From: Larimichthys crocea
Lineage: Eukaryota; Chordata; Actinopteri; Sciaenidae
Direction of reading: 5' to 3'
NCBI RefSeq assembly: GCF_000972845.2
Contig: NC_040033.1
Coordinates: forward strand, 3,066,241 to 3,130,240
DNA length: 64,000 bases
Shown here in pieces: positions 39,598-52,739 of this stretch (position 1 is the stretch's first letter; the number at the start of each line of letters is the position of its first letter). The notes under the pieces are model-generated. The model saw only the letters and a program-made list of their open reading frames with translations, was not told the origin of the DNA and searched no databases. The position numbers were made by a program, and so were the translations under genes.

Positions 39598-41774
39598 TCT
39601 CTATTCTGGGTGTCTGTGCTATTCGTCCTCTAATGTTCTTCAGTTTCAGAAGAACGTGTCAACACGCAGGCAGACAAAAGCATGGCGACAGTTTAATGTG
39701 CTATAATCTCTGACCCCAAATCTTGTAATTCATCCTAATTCGTCAATCGTCATGTGAGTTTTAATTGTGTCAAGTTGCTCTGTTGTTTACCTCAAGGGTT
39801 TTATTTCATCCTTTTTTTCATTTTTATCAGTTAAGAAAACATACTTTTTAAACTTCTTTTAACTTCCAAAGCTTAAAGTTAAAGGGTTTTTATTTTTCAA
39901 TATTTTGGTCTGACATGTTTCGATCTCGGGTGTCGGACTGCGAAAACACCAGGGACAACACTGAATACGTCCAGGACTTTATCTTTCTGTCCTGTCATTT
40001 ACTGTAATAGATTGTTGTCAATAAACTAAATCAAATCCAGAGCCAATGTAATAGCAGAGATCTGAGAGCAAAACAAAGTCGCCACAATAAAGTACAAGGA
40101 GGGGAATAGTCAGCCAGATGCAGTCTGTCCAGAATATTTTTACTTCAACCTATTTCAGTTGTACCTGTTCTAGCCAAGAAATGTCCACATGAGACACTAC
40201 ACTGACCTCAGTACAGGTCAGTTTCCTCCTGAGATGATTTCATTTTACAGTGATCATCTTTAGAGGCTTAAAGAGGTTAAAAGTGCTCCACATTTCACAA
40301 GAAAAAGCAAAGATTTGAGAAAAGGCAAAAAAGTTAAACATCATTTTTGTATTATACTTCTTTATTTCTTTACTTTTAAATGGTTTTGCAACCCGTCATC
40401 TGGCAACGAATGGTTCCTACTCACAGTGGGAAGCACGGTTGGAGTGCACTCAAAATGTCAGTAATAATTTCTCATTGCAGAGGAAATTTGACCACATCAG
40501 CAACGAAGGTAAATGTGTTGGGTCAAAGGGATTGATGCTGAATTTTACTGTGCACCTATATTTTAACTTCCAAATGAGAGAGTGGTCAGTACAAAGTTAT
40601 TATTAACACAAAGAATGAACTGCAGTGCCGTACCAACCACTGCTGGAGAAGAAAATATATAATATTGATTAGTTTGCTGTTGTTATGTTCACAGGTTTTC
40701 AACACAGGACATATATCTGGATTTGAATGGACAGAGTGTCAGTGTCCTCTCAACAGAAGAACAGTGTTGGTGGGACATTCTGAGTCTTAGCAAGGTCACA
40801 CAAAGCTGATAGCACAAGATTTTTAAAAAAAGCTATTAATGGATTTGATCTCTCCGGTTGATACTTACTTATCTGAGGATGTTAACTCCAAGAATTGTGG
40901 GCCTGTTTTTTTAAGGCTGAATGTGACAAAATGTATTAAGCGTGCAAAATATCTGATGATAAATGTCGAATTTTTACAGAACTGAAGCAGATCACAGCAA
41001 ATGACTGATCCTCTGCCTTTAAAACAGTTTGACCTCTGCCTGTAGCCTGTAGCTTCTCTCAAGAAGAGGTTTTCCCCTGTAGTGCCACTGAGCACCTTTT
41101 AAATCCCTGTTGCTCAGCGGGCGGTGCCAGGCTGCAACACCAGGTCCTTTTCACAAGTAAATAGCAGCCTATCGCTGCCCCTGCTCTGGAGTCTGTAAGT
41201 GAGAGACAACTGGTGTTTAGATTCTAGCAAAGTGACACCATTGAAAGTACCTATGTACCTATAAATGTGCAAATAGCTTTCACTAGATAAAGTTCTGATA
41301 GTGATTTAAGGGCATTTCTTTGCGTTGGACATCGGAGATAATCATATAACTGTAAATCTCTCTGAATCTAATCTATCAGTTTGATTCAATGATACAAACA
41401 CCTAACTCTTTCACCCTGCTGTTCCTATTGCATCTGGTATCAGGTTGCTCCATTTGTTTTATCCCTGCCTCTGAAAAAAATGCATGTAAGATACAGCTAG
41501 TGGAGAAAAACTAGGTCTAAAGCTATTATCCTCATATATAAATCACATACCTTCATTCAGCTCGTTCTTTTTGTGTGAGCACTTTTTCACTTTGAAACTA
41601 ACCTTGCCAGCCTGCATGCTAAAGGTAAAGCTACCTTCTGTAGTCTGTGCTATTTTTGGAAAACAACAAAGGAAGTTGGTTGTTTTTTGTGAACTACCGT
41701 GCATTTTAATTGCTGAGCAAAGAAAAAGAAAAATACAAAAGAGTCCAACAATGCAGCAATGCACACATACAATG

Positions 41775-41965
41775 TAGGCAGCGGTTTTATTTATCCATTG
41801 CTGTGGCTAAAAGTATCTCCACGCACTTTCCCGTCACAGTTTGCTTGACGAGATCATTACACGTATGTCCAAGCAAGTCACTGCGGATTAATTTACAGCT
41901 CGATTCTTACGAGGTCAGCTGGAGAGAAGAAGCTCGAAGCGAAAGGAATGCTGGGTGAAAAGGTT
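41775..41965. promoter_or_regulatory. Candidate conserved non-coding element in the large intron
   Basis: It is a compact complex block (GGTTTTATTTATCCATTGCT, CTTGACGAGATCATTACACG, TGCGGATTAATTTACAGCTC) with homeodomain- and nuclear-factor-like words and more CpG than its flanks. No coding signature was seen. Inferred from composition only. Confidence 0.3.
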
Positions 41966-43999
41966 GTGAAAAGGTTTATATTCTGAGGGACTGCACCGAC
42001 TTATTTCTAGGCATGAGTGTGAGTATATGTCTGAGGTAGTAGAGACGTTTCAGGCTTTCTCATTGCATGCTGGGATAGAATAGAGCCACAATGAATACTC
42101 TTCATTTTGTCCTACTTAACCTAACACAACACTCCGCATTTTGCCAAAATGTTTTTGGCTCTGCAAAATGGCGATGTGGAATATCAATTCCAGGCCAGCG
42201 AGGCAGTCAGGTTCAGTGAGGCAGGGAGGTGAATCACCACAGCACCTCCACAGGGAGCTCAAACTGGCTTAGTGCCAGTTCCATCTATTCCTGCTGATCC
42301 CTGACCAGCTGACTGGCTAGCTGACTGTCTCTTTGACTTGCTTGCTTACTTGCCTGGTGGCTCTGTTAAAAAACTCGCTGTCTGATTTGCTTGTTGACTG
42401 ATACACTCTTTAACTGACAGCCGGGCTGCCTGAGCCACGGCTCGATTGTTGTTTTTTCTGACTTGTTAAATACAAACTGGATGTCATTACCTTGCAAGCT
42501 TCACTGTTCATCTGTGGACGGGGGTAAATGATATAACACAATGTTGTGTGTAATGCAAATGTGCCAAAATTACCTTTCACCACATTTGAAAAGATCACAC
42601 CAGCAGTTTTGTGTGTTTTAGTCGACATTACTGGAACCATTCTCCAAACAAAATAGCCATAAGTGTGGATGAGAAACATGCAGATGATTATGACTTAATG
42701 TGGGAGCACCCCATGGGACACTTTTCTTCTTCTTTCAGTATCACTGCTTCCTGTCTCAAACAAAAACACTATGAATGTTTCATCTTCTGTCTATATTTTT
42801 ACTTTTTACTTCAACTGCAATTCATTTCAGATAGAAATACTTTGCACACCACAGTTTGATGGTGTAGAGTTCATTTCCAAGTTTTTACAAGAGTTTTGCA
42901 CGCAAAACATATGAAGAGCTTATTCAATACATACAATTTTTTAATATATCAAACTAACTTCAACAGTTAAACAGTACAAGTTGAGCTGAAATGATTACTT
43001 GATTAATTTATACATACTGTACACTAACAGAAAATTAAGGGAACTCTTTTGTATTATACTAAGCTATACTAACTTTTCATGGTTCCAACTTCTCAAATGT
43101 GTGTTTCAGACTGTTCGATGGAAAAAAAAATCAAAAACAATAAATAGAGTATAATATTGTTATAAATGTGTCTCTCTGTAAGTGTGACAATCAGAATTTT
43201 CAGCTATTTTCTAAAAAAATTACAAATCATGCAATCAATAGATTAATTGCTACATTAACAGTAACATGCTGTTTACACACTTTTGCATGAGTAATACTAT
43301 GCATGATACTATACTAATACCAATTCTAATGTAATCTATAATCACACAACAGTCACAGGGATCCTCAAGTTACTTTTGATACTTACTTTTTATAGTGCAC
43401 TCATTGAAATACTTGGAAAATTAAAATTGCAACCCTGGAGTGTTATTGTTGGATATAACAAGTTTCAGTTTTAGGCTGCAAATCAAAGTCAAATAAGTTA
43501 CCTTATACTGGAGAAAGCCATGTGATTCACTGAGATTCATTCATTGAGAGACATGGGGCACCATTTTAAAAGCCCATGGAAGCTTTATCTTAAATTATTA
43601 AATTATACTTTTCTTTTTAGCTTTTAGTTCTCAGTTCATCTAAAGCCACATTTTCACATATTTTATAACAGCTGGATGTTGCTTTAAAACTGTAATCTAA
43701 CTATTATACACACATTATTTATAGTAAATCTTACTTTTTTTTCTGCATTTCACAGAGAGCGTTTGTAGTGAAGCTGCTTGTTGAGTACAGCTAAAACTCA
43801 CCAGCATGCCTACACACCTTTGTAACACAGGTACTGTCCATAATCTGTGCATGTGGAAATATTATTTTTAAACAAAAGAGATCTGAGAATGGATCCCTGA
43901 GGAACTCCACTAACTATATAAATACACTTGTCTTCATACTTCAACATTAATTGGTTGCTAATTTGAGAGCATCGCAGACATTAATTAGTAATAAGCTGT

Positions 44000-44440
44000 G
44001 CAGGCGCCTCAGGAGCCTCTGGTCTAAGACCAGCAGACTGAGGAACAGCTTCTTCCCCAGAGCTGTGTCTCTATTGAACTCCACCCCACGCTAACCCCCG
44101 CCCTCCTATATTTGCACTACTGTCTGTATTTTGCTGTATCATTTGTAAATACTGTAAAAATCTGTACAACACACTGTATAACACATTCTGTACAATACAT
44201 CTGTTGCACTTGGTATACTTGTTGCACTTTTTTGCACTACTTGTACATAACAACACTGTATATACTGTAAAAATTCATACATTACATATATATATATACA
44301 TTAATACTCTGCATATACTCACTTCATATTCTACTGCTTGTTTGCACTGGTTAGATGCTAACTGCATTTCATTACCCTGTACTTGTATGTCTGTAATGAC
44401 AATAAAGTTGAATCTAATCTAATCTAATCTAATCTAATCT
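44000..44440 (+). mobile_element. LINE 3' end with (AATCT)6 tail
   Basis: At 44005-44085 the plus strand decodes to RRLRSLWSKTSRLRNSFFPR and then AVSLLNSTPR. This is the C-terminal peptide seen in many fish LINE ORF2 proteins, followed by a stop and a 3' UTR of repeated TTTGCACTACT/TGTTGCACTT words. It ends AATGACAATAAAGTTG with six AATCT units (44411-44440), the short tandem 3' tail typical of CR1/L2/Rex-like elements. The element is 5'-truncated, which is usual for LINE copies. Confidence 0.8.
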
Positions 44441-44867
44441 GTACTCAAATTATCAGAGACCCCTGGGACCTTTGTTGCTCCTGATAATTTTTACTACTTG
44501 GTTCCTGTTAGCACATAGATCTGAAATAGTCTAGCACACAAAAAGGTTTATTGCTTGTTTGTAAAAAGGGCATAGTGTGATAAAACACTGGTATAAATCT
44601 AAAATATCTACTCCACGCTGGTGTACAAAATTTCAGTGATGTTCCTGTGTTTTTTTGAGCACTCACATACGTACACACACCCATAAGACAAAAGTGTGAG
44701 TGAGGAAGAACACCGTTAAGGTGTTGAATGAACCTGAACTAACATACTGACATTGCGTGTGACTGCTTGTGCTGCATGAATGCAACCATGGACAGCAGTC
44801 TTGCTGTTGCTAACCACCTACTGGAGCGATGACTCATTGGTTCCTTTGACATATGCAGTTGAGGCAG

Positions 44868-44868
<1 letters not shown>

Positions 44869-44894
<26 letters not shown>
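44869..44894. repeat. Poly(A) run, about 26 bases
   Basis: This is an uninterrupted A run in the large intron. Confidence 0.9.
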
Positions 44895-44899
<5 letters not shown>

Positions 44900-45059
44900 G
44901 GTGGTTCTTAAAAACAAGGTCAGTGATTTTTCGTTTGGATGAATGCTTATGCAATCAAGCTGAGTCCATATTTGTTTTATTTTGAACCAGGCTGGTCTCA
45001 AGGGGTGGGGGTGCGGGGGCAAGTCTGGCTTAGGTGACATTTTTTTTTTTTCTTTTGCA

Positions 45060-45700
45060 TGCAGCTCTAGTCACCTCTGAGCTTTGAGAGAACAACACTG
45101 CCAGGACCGATGGAGGCCAAGCTGTGATCTAATAACAGATGACACACTGGTGGGGAGTAGCTGTGAACAAACCACTCTGCTGCTGCTACTGCAGCCGCTC
45201 CGCCAGCCACAGTCATATTCCCCCCATCTGGAAAGTGCCTCATTGTTTACAGATGCAGCAATGCGGAAAAGGAAAATATCTGCACTCTCCCAGGTTTAAT
45301 TTCATCTCAGCCCATTTACCTATTGTTGCTCATCTCCCGCCAACCTGAGCAGGGCAGTAATAGAACTCTGTCGCCCTCAGCCGTAACACCTCTCTGCTCG
45401 GAGAAGGTGGCTAAGGCTGCCTGAGCAGCCACGGAGAGGCATTTATCAGTGTCAGACACACCGCACAGAGGACTCACTGCAACACAGTTGTCAGCATAAT
45501 TTGGCTGCCTCATAATCTCCGACTCTGCAGCCCCGGGGATTATTCAACTTTTTACCTCTATTCAATGGCAAGTAATATCTTTCTGTGTTTGCTTCAGGGT
45601 GCAGAGGGCTATCTGAGCCCAGAGCAGGGCCGACTTTGTGTTTGAACTGTCTGACCAGGTAGGAAATGATTGACATTTATAGACGGGGAGGAGCAGTACA
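45060..45700. promoter_or_regulatory. Candidate conserved non-coding element in the large intron
   Basis: A 640-base block of balanced composition stands against AT-rich flanks. It has words such as GATCTAATAACAGATGACAC, GTTGTCAGCATAATTTGGCT and CAGGTAGGAAATGATTGACA. It contains several short frames on both strands but no splice-bounded coding segment. Its position inside a long intron fits an intronic enhancer; conservation was not tested. Confidence 0.35.
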
Positions 45701-46689
45701 ATTATAACATGGTTAGATAGTCTGAGAATTGAAAATAACGCAAAGACTTAATGAGAGAAAATTCAAACTGAGCCACCTAAGGGGGGAAATTAGGCTGCTA
45801 AACTGCTTAGAGACCTATACTGTTGTTCTACAAGCTGAACACCGTGAAGATACAAGATTTCTTCTATCAGCATGAGTATGCTGACGTGTAAAAAGAAATG
45901 AGGAAAAGTGCAGTGTGCAAAATGTTCTTACAGACTTTAAGTCAACCCCATGTACAACAAAAGAATGCCTCATTGCTAAAAATATGTATGTTTTCTATTT
46001 ATCATGAAAATGCAGCCGTCTGTGTTTTACTTACTTACTAGTGAGACCGTTCTGAGCAGAAAAATGACAGCACTGATCATTTTTTCAAACATAGAGGGTC
46101 CCTTGTGGTTGGAGAGGTGGTCATGGTGGCTGTACGGCTGTGCAGTGTCTGACTGTTTGTATCCCATCTCCAACGACCAGTCAATGTTTTTTTTTTTTTT
46201 TTATCATAACCACAACCAAGCAGATTTTAACCAAGCAGTTTAGGTTCCTAAACTGGAATAACTGATAACCATATGGTTATGGTCATATGGCTTTGGTTTT
46301 CAAGGGTAATGACAAGCAATCTGTGTTCTCATGTAGGTGTGAGATCTTGGCTTGGTAAGAGTCTTACATATTCGTGTAAGCATAACAGAGAAAGTAATAA
46401 CAGAAGGTTAACACCAGGTTGAAAAACCACTGTTGCACTTGTAAACACACCCAGCTGTGATATTATGGCATACAGTCCACACCCTGGGGTCCACTTACAC
46501 ATAACTGCAGCAAGAAGAGAAGTTAAAGAGCTAAAGCAAAAACAAGATTTTCAACTGTTGTTTAGTTCCTCTTCAATCATTAAAGATTGCTTCAGTTGCC
46601 CACATGATATTAAAGTTCTATAACCTGGCATCGCCCTTGGAACCTCTTAGTTCATTTTTGATTTCAAAGGCGTGTTTGGTCACAGACCA

Positions 46690-46985
46690 AAATGCCTCTA
46701 GACGCAATTGGATACACTATAAACCGGTTACTGTGAAAGTCACAGTACTGGCAGCTGTTGACAAGTAACTTACTGTAGATAAATCACAGTAACTTACTGG
46801 TTGCTGTTGACAAGTAACTCTAGAGTACATTATTTGGTTACTGTAATTTTCTACAGTAAGTCTATAATTATTGTAGTTTTTGAATACACAGTATACTGAT
46901 GTGAAATGGTTAATAGTAATTTTCTGGGCACAAACACAGTAAATTACTGTGGTTTCCACACCTGAAATTTACAGTGTAGAGCTTC
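46690..46985. repeat. TTACTGTAA-rich dispersed repeat with internal direct repeats
   Basis: GCTGTTGACAAGTAACT occurs twice with a 49-base period (46754-46770 and 46803-46819), embedded in many TTACTGT/ACAGTAA words in both orientations. It ends GAAATTTACAGTGTAG, typical of a small palindromic fish MITE family. No target duplication was established. Confidence 0.6.
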
Positions 46986-48239
46986 AACCAATAGCAGCAA
47001 CATAACGTGATCTCGAACCAATCAGATCAGATGTGCGAGTGACACATAAAAGTTAGGCTGGTGATTGGTCCATTCATTTTCAAGCAGGAAAAAACGGAAG
47101 CCTGCACAAACTTTAGTTAAATGTGTTTCTGAAAACGTTTGTGGTGAAAAATTAGTAATGCAGTAACAGAATATTCATCGAAGATTCATCTGGAACTGGT
47201 GATGCTACGCTGTCAATCATATAAACTCCGCCCTATATTAAAGGAACAGCTTTGACTGGTTGAACCAGATCCAGGAAGGTTGAACAGCGAATGGAAGATC
47301 ATGGATTTTGATGAAGACTTTTTTAAACTCAAATTGCTTGTGTTTGTAGGAATATCAAACTAAAACCATGATGTTAACTTTTCAAGATTTCACAAACATG
47401 TTTCACCTTTCAAAACTATACATTTGGTACACTTATCATTTTACAAGTTAGTAAGATAAACTTGAATTGGTTGACAGCGTAAAGTAAGTACAGATGTGTT
47501 GAGAAGTGCTGTAATTACAGCCACAGATGTGGTGTTAATATAAAACAATTTATTATATTCACATTATGAGCTTACAGAATGATTTTAAGTGAAATATTTG
47601 ATGCTTTAATGGAGACTGAGTGCTGTATTGTGCAGCTTGGTCGCTCATTCTTTGAAGAGGTGGATTTTGTTCTGAGTTGTCAGGGAAATCCTCTGGGAGC
47701 ACAGCTGACCTCAACAATGATGAAAGGGTTAAATCATCATCCACTAGCTTGGTCTGCACGTTTTCCATTTCTTGCAAAGGCTGATGATGTTTGCCCTCAC
47801 CAAGACAACTCAATAGGTATTACACTGCACACATCTTTCAAAGGACTTCAGCCTTACTGCTGCTTGATAAAGGACAAAGGTAATATTGATATTCTTTGCA
47901 ATCTGCTGAGTGTAATTACAGACTGAGTATTAGAATCCCATGATAGAGACATACTGCAGTAAATCTCATGAATCACATTTGTTCAAGTTCAATAAAAATA
48001 ATAATAACTTAAAGCCAGTATGTGTAGCATTTCTTATGTGATCATAGCATCTGTTAAATTATTCAAATGGCATTTCTGTGTGTAGGAAAAATGAGACAAT
48101 ATTCTCAGTGTTCCTGGGTCATATTGATAGACTACTTAAGAGCCCAAATGAGGATTTTTTTTTAGCCACTGCAAATTTTTAATTAAATGAGGATGATAAT
48201 TAAGGAGCAGTGAAAGTAAATCATTGTGGAAAATAATCT

Positions 48240-48640
48240 AAAAAGATGCTACTGATTTGGACTAGCCTACCCAGGCATTGAGTTCCAGATCTGGGGAGCC
48301 TGCAGCAAAAAGACCCTCTGTAATAAGGTGACTTTTAAGAAGCACCAGAGGAGGCCTGCCTGAGGATTTCCACAGCTGGGAACGAGGGATGGAAAATATC
48401 TGAAACACAGTCTGGCCATGTAGACCCTTAAACATCAGTAGTGGAGTCTTAAAATCAATTTTAAAACTCAAAGACAACCAGTAAAGAGATGCATGAAAGG
48501 GTGGAATGTGTTCTCACCTACTAGAATTAGTTAAGAGCCGGTTACGCTGGAGGCAGGCAACTAATGTGTAGCTGATCTCTGAATAAAGGGAATTACAACA
48601 CAGGATGGAATAAAACCACAGACTTCTTCAGTATCTGCGG
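48240..48640 (-). mobile_element. Common teleost dispersed retroelement fragment, unclassified
   Basis: Ordered blocks TTGAGTTCCAGATCTGGGGA, CTGTAATAAGGTGACTTTTA, GTCTTAAAATCAATTTTAAA and CAACCAGTAAAGAGATGCAT match a repeat often seen in fish genomes, where a remnant coding strand lies antisense to this reading. I recognise the repeat by its wording but cannot name the family with confidence. Confidence 0.6.
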
Positions 48641-49203
48641 TGAGTGAAAAAAACACTTCATCTCGGCTATGATCCCCAGCTGAAGGGAACAAGACTCCAT
48701 CACCCAGTCACTCAGTAATCAGTGGTTATTATTATTACTGTCATTATAGTGGATAGTTCCTCTAAACAGCATGCAGTTGCGAGTACTTTGAGAAATGAAG
48801 CAGAGTTCAGTATAGGGAGTTCAGATTTTGATTCACTGACTTGTCACAGTGACACAGTGACATTCCACTCCAAGGCCTGCTGCTTGGTTCTTCCCGCTGG
48901 GCTCAGCAAACATATGCACCCATTATCACCTCTGCGATTATGTAATTGGGGCTGGTGCATGGACCTGGTGGATGCTTGTTGAAATTTTAAACGTTGTGAT
49001 CTGTGGCTGCAGTTGCTTGTTAAAAATTGGCCTTGTGGTCTCTGGTACCTGTGACTCACTGTCACTTAGGAGACAAGTTATGTGCTTCACATTACAATGG
49101 CAACATCCAAATGTGATTAATATTTACCATGTTATGCAGTAGTAGTAGTAGTTATAACAGATAAGGTCAGAATATACAGTAAAAATGTTCCAATGCTCTA
49201 GGT

Positions 49204-49890
49204 CAGGGGTCTGCAACCTATGGCTCGCAGACAGGGGAGAAACCCGGATTCAGTGGCAGTACATTGTACCAGGAAGATGGTGAGCGGCTTCCTGCTATAA
49301 AGCCCTCATTCAGAACCAGTCACAGCCGCACTCAGGGTCAGAAAATGATCCGCTAGTAATATGCAGTCTTGAAAACTACTTTGTCTGTTTAAAAATTCCT
49401 TTTAACTCATTGTGAATAGTTTCTGAACTGTCCGTGCTGTTTTAGTCCATGCTGGACGGAGCCTTGGCCGGGCATCTCCCTCTGTGGCCAGCCTTCGAAA
49501 CGTGTACCAAACGTTTAATGTCTTTACGCTCGTTGCAAAATGTCACAATTAAAATCAGTAGGAGAGTAGCAGTTGTGTTTCCTGTTATTTTGTTGTCTAC
49601 ATCCACAGCGGTTGCTATGGGGATCGGTGCATGATCGGGACCATGCAGCACCAGAAGTCGCAATAATGTTAAGAAGTATTTTATTTATTATTGGTTAGCT
49701 TCAGTATAACAGCGTTATTAAAAAGAATACATTCAGAGACTTATTATATTTAAAAATTGTTGGTCTTACTTAAAAATGCACACATTTATTTGTATTCAGT
49801 GTTAAAAAATATTATATGGCTCTCACGGAAATACATTTTAAAATATGTGGCTTTCATGGCTCTCTCAGCCAAAAAGGTTCCCGACCCTTG
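49204..49890. mobile_element. Non-autonomous hAT DNA transposon, 687 bp
   Basis: The left end CAGGGGTCTGCAACC and the right end GGTTCCCGACCCTTG are imperfect inverse copies. They are flanked by the 8-bp direct duplication CTCTAGGT (49196-49203 and 49891-49898). Subterminal TGGCTC near the left end and repeated GGCTCTC/GTGGCTTTCATGGCTCTC phrases near the right end are typical of this hAT group. No transposase frame is present. Confidence 0.9.
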
Positions 49891-50703
49891 CTCTAGGTGC
49901 TTGTCGATAATTTCTGGTCCGATGAAGGCTGTGCCCTAAATGTACGTACGAATTCTGCAACAAGTCTGCTTGAGGCTTATGGATTTGGGCAGCCCTCAGC
50001 AGACTTTTCGGTAATGTGCTCATTAAGTCAGCGAGTCTACAGGGTTGTGTCAAGGACATTTGGATCAAGACGAGGAAACAACAAGCTCCTTTAGCCTTCT
50101 TTTTCAACATTAACCTTACTTTGTGTCGCGGCAGACACATCCACAGTGTCCGCTACAGTGTCAACTCCTGCAAGGATGGCAGCATGGCTTGTGAAAGCAT
50201 AGGCAGGGATTGCTGTGTGGATCGTGCAGCCATTATCAGTGTACTATGGAGAGAGAGTAGTGTACTTGTAGAAGAAAAGATTTTCAAAATGTCAGCAGAA
50301 AGGAAGATGGGACTACCTGTTTTGTGAATAGGCAAATAGTCAACAATGGTGCATTCCTGCTACTTCAGTCAGATTCTCCAAATTCTGGCTGTCCATTGCT
50401 TGTACTCATTTTCTGCAACACCTGCATTATGTCTTTATAGTTCGGTGAAACCAGATACTCACCACAAAGAGGGGGTCTGAAAGCGCCATTTTACACTTGA
50501 CTCTGTTTATTTATTTATTTATTTTTTGGAATCTCAGCTAAACAACCTTTTTTAACCAAAGTAGGTGACCCACGAATACGTCAAACACACCTGGAAGGTT
50601 ATAGACCAGACTTTATGCCGGAAGTCAAAACTCTGGCTACATGAGTGTTTTTTTGTGTGTTCCACAGTGCCCTCATTATATAACCCTTTCCCAGGGGCCT
50701 TAC

Positions 50704-51040
50704 CTGAGCCGGGGTTGTGTTTAGCTGTATTGGAGGATGTGTGAGAGGTGGAGGTGGAGGCCACTCTCTGGTCTGAATTCATGTTATCCTGGCCCAGGGA
50801 TGAGCTGGACTTTCTCGGCTTCTTGTCTGTCAGATGCAGCGGGGAGCTTTTCTTGGGAGGTGGCAGTGGTCGCCGTGGCCTGGCCGTGACGTTGACCTTC
50901 AGCCAGGCTTGGGCTTTGTACTCCACAATCTCTCCATAGTTAGCCCGTGTCACCCGGCACTCATACAGTCCTTCGTCACTCTTGCTTACTCTGGAGATCT
51001 GCAGCTTGTGTGAGATGTCGTTGCCCTGGACTTTCACTGT
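50704..51040 (-). CDS. vstm2a: vstm2a-like gene, exon with C-terminal half of V-set Ig domain and stalk
   Basis: This is the clearest coding exon in the window. The acceptor is CTCCAACAG before ACAGTGAAAGTCC, and the donor is TCAG followed by GTAAGG. It is 337 bp, entering at phase 0 and leaving at phase 1. Residues 1-50 of the exon begin TVKVQGNDISHKLQ, carry the Ig signature DEGLYECRV (Asp22, Gly24, Tyr26, Cys28; Cys28 is the second disulphide cysteine) and end in a KAQAWLKV G strand. An N-glycosylation sequon NVT is at residues 50-52. After this come a basic/proline segment (RPRRPLPPPKK, 54-64) and a Ser/Thr/Lys-rich linker to residue 112. The closest family member is VSTM2A; VSTM2B and VSTM2L differ more around DEGxYEC and in the tail. 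Mammalian VSTM2A is reported as a secreted or cell-surface glycoprotein linked to BMP signalling in preadipocytes. Applying that role here is inference. Which fish paralogue this is cannot be settled without the N-terminal exons. Confidence 0.93.
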
Positions 51041-52739
51041 CTGTTGGAGTAATTAAAAGAGATAACAGTGTCATAACAGTGGATGGTATGATGGAATACA
51101 GGTTTCATGACACATCATGCTACATTATTCTACATGATCACTGCACGTTCAGAATTGGGTCCATAAACAGAAGTGGCGAGGATAATTACAGGCAGAAAGT
51201 AGCTTGCTATGAACACAGATACAGCCTTGGCTCGGCAGGTCAGGGTTTAAATCTTAACTGTGTAACTCATCTTTGTGCCATAAGCATATCTTCTTCAATA
51301 CCGTGGTAAACCTTGACAGCTCTTTTATAGGCCAGTATCTTTTGTTTACTGGCTTTAACAGAAAATTATGTAAGCAGTGTCTTTACATGGCTTTGAATAA
51401 AATATTCTGTCAGAGTACACGTTTATATAGCAATTTCAATATGGAACGTCAAATGAGAAATTGGTTCTACATAAAATAGCTAAATGGAATGTTTTGGGGA
51501 GACATTAGGGTACTTAATCACAGAAGCACTCTTGTAAATCCAATATTACCATAAAGCAGTCCTGCTCATTGATTTGTAATGTTGCTTGCAGAAGTATTTA
51601 ACACTATTGAGATTGACTTGCCTTTGCAGCCAGCCTCAGATGGCTATTCAAGGAACTGCAGATTCTGGCACTCGAACCTTGGCTTCACTTACATCATTTT
51701 GGCAGACACATGTCATCTTGAGGTTAGACTATTTTGTGGCACAATTATTACAGTATTGCTCTGAATTAGACTAAATGACTGAGGTGGATGTTTCTGCATT
51801 GATAGAGGTCGTCAATGTGAATGTATAAATGTAAACATTTATTAACAGTATCCAGCATAATGTGACATATGGAGTACATCTTTGACAGTATTTTTTTTTC
51901 TTTTGGTAGAGAATTAAGAAGCAGCATAGAAAACTGCAATCTCCAACTCAGTACATGTGTGCATGCATTAATAAGGAATAAAGAGCTGGTCCATGGTGGC
52001 CTGTTGTCTCTGTTATTCAGGACAGCTCATTTGGACATGCTGGTGGGACCGATGGACATATTTAGTATTACATGGCAGATCTTTGTGGATTATGCAGAAC
52101 CTGTCTCCTTATGTTTATACACAATGATGTCTTTTTCTTTTCTTTTTTTCCCTTTCATTTCATTGTTGGTTTGTTTTTAACAAATCATTTTAAAGAGAAA
52201 CACAAGATACTTTACATCTGAATTATGTTCACTGGCAATGTTTTCCTCCAGTCCACAGGTTTCATGGTTTCTATGAGTCACTGTTGACTTTTTCACTATG
52301 TGCAAATATGTTTATTATGATTTTTTTCTTTTTTTTACAAAAAAAAAAACAAAACCCTGACCTGGGTTTGACAAGTTAGTAGTTTCTCTAGGTTCAGTTG
52401 TGACTGGGCTGCATATGCGAGTAGAATGAGTACACTAGAGAACTGTAATGGCATGTGTTCTGGGACAATACCTCATGAAAATCCCTACCACTCCAAACTT
52501 CTCTTACAAATACACAATACATTCAGAGTACCATCCCTGCAGACCTCAGTGCTTTATTTAAAGAATGTTCATACCTGATAAGGTGCTTGCAAACTGTGTG
52601 TACTGTGTTCTTAACAGAAAATTACAGCTTCATACCACCTGGATCTTGACGTCCCATTATTCTAAGTGGTAATAATGGCACTGTACCATGTCAGACAGGA
52701 CAAGACACATGTTCCTAGATCTATGCTGTTCCTTTAGTG

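Larger units (their letters stand above)
34444..50703 (-). other. Large intron of the vstm2a-like gene (16,260 bp)
   Basis: This is bounded by the GTAAGG donor at 50703 and the TTCTTAG acceptor at 34444. It holds repeats and one enhancer-like block, listed separately. Elsewhere (34450-43990 and most of 45700-48200) I see AT-rich unique sequence, short microsatellites such as (AT)n/(CA)n at 34998-35043, and A-rich runs. A stretch at 35325-35470 contains repeated CCTAACC/CCTTAACC words of the kind common in fish dispersed repeats. No exon with convincing splice sites was found. An alternative terminal exon, as used by some mammalian VSTM2A transcripts, was looked for and not seen. Confidence 0.7.

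Noticed and set aside
47579..47926. 115-codon frame with ordinary composition
   Set aside because: No motif or family recognised and no splice or promoter context; it lies on the strand opposite to the host gene inside an intron. Not enough to call a gene.
50016..50327. 103-codon frame next to a hAT element
   Set aside because: No recognisable domain; it overlaps an opposite-strand frame of similar length and is best read as chance.
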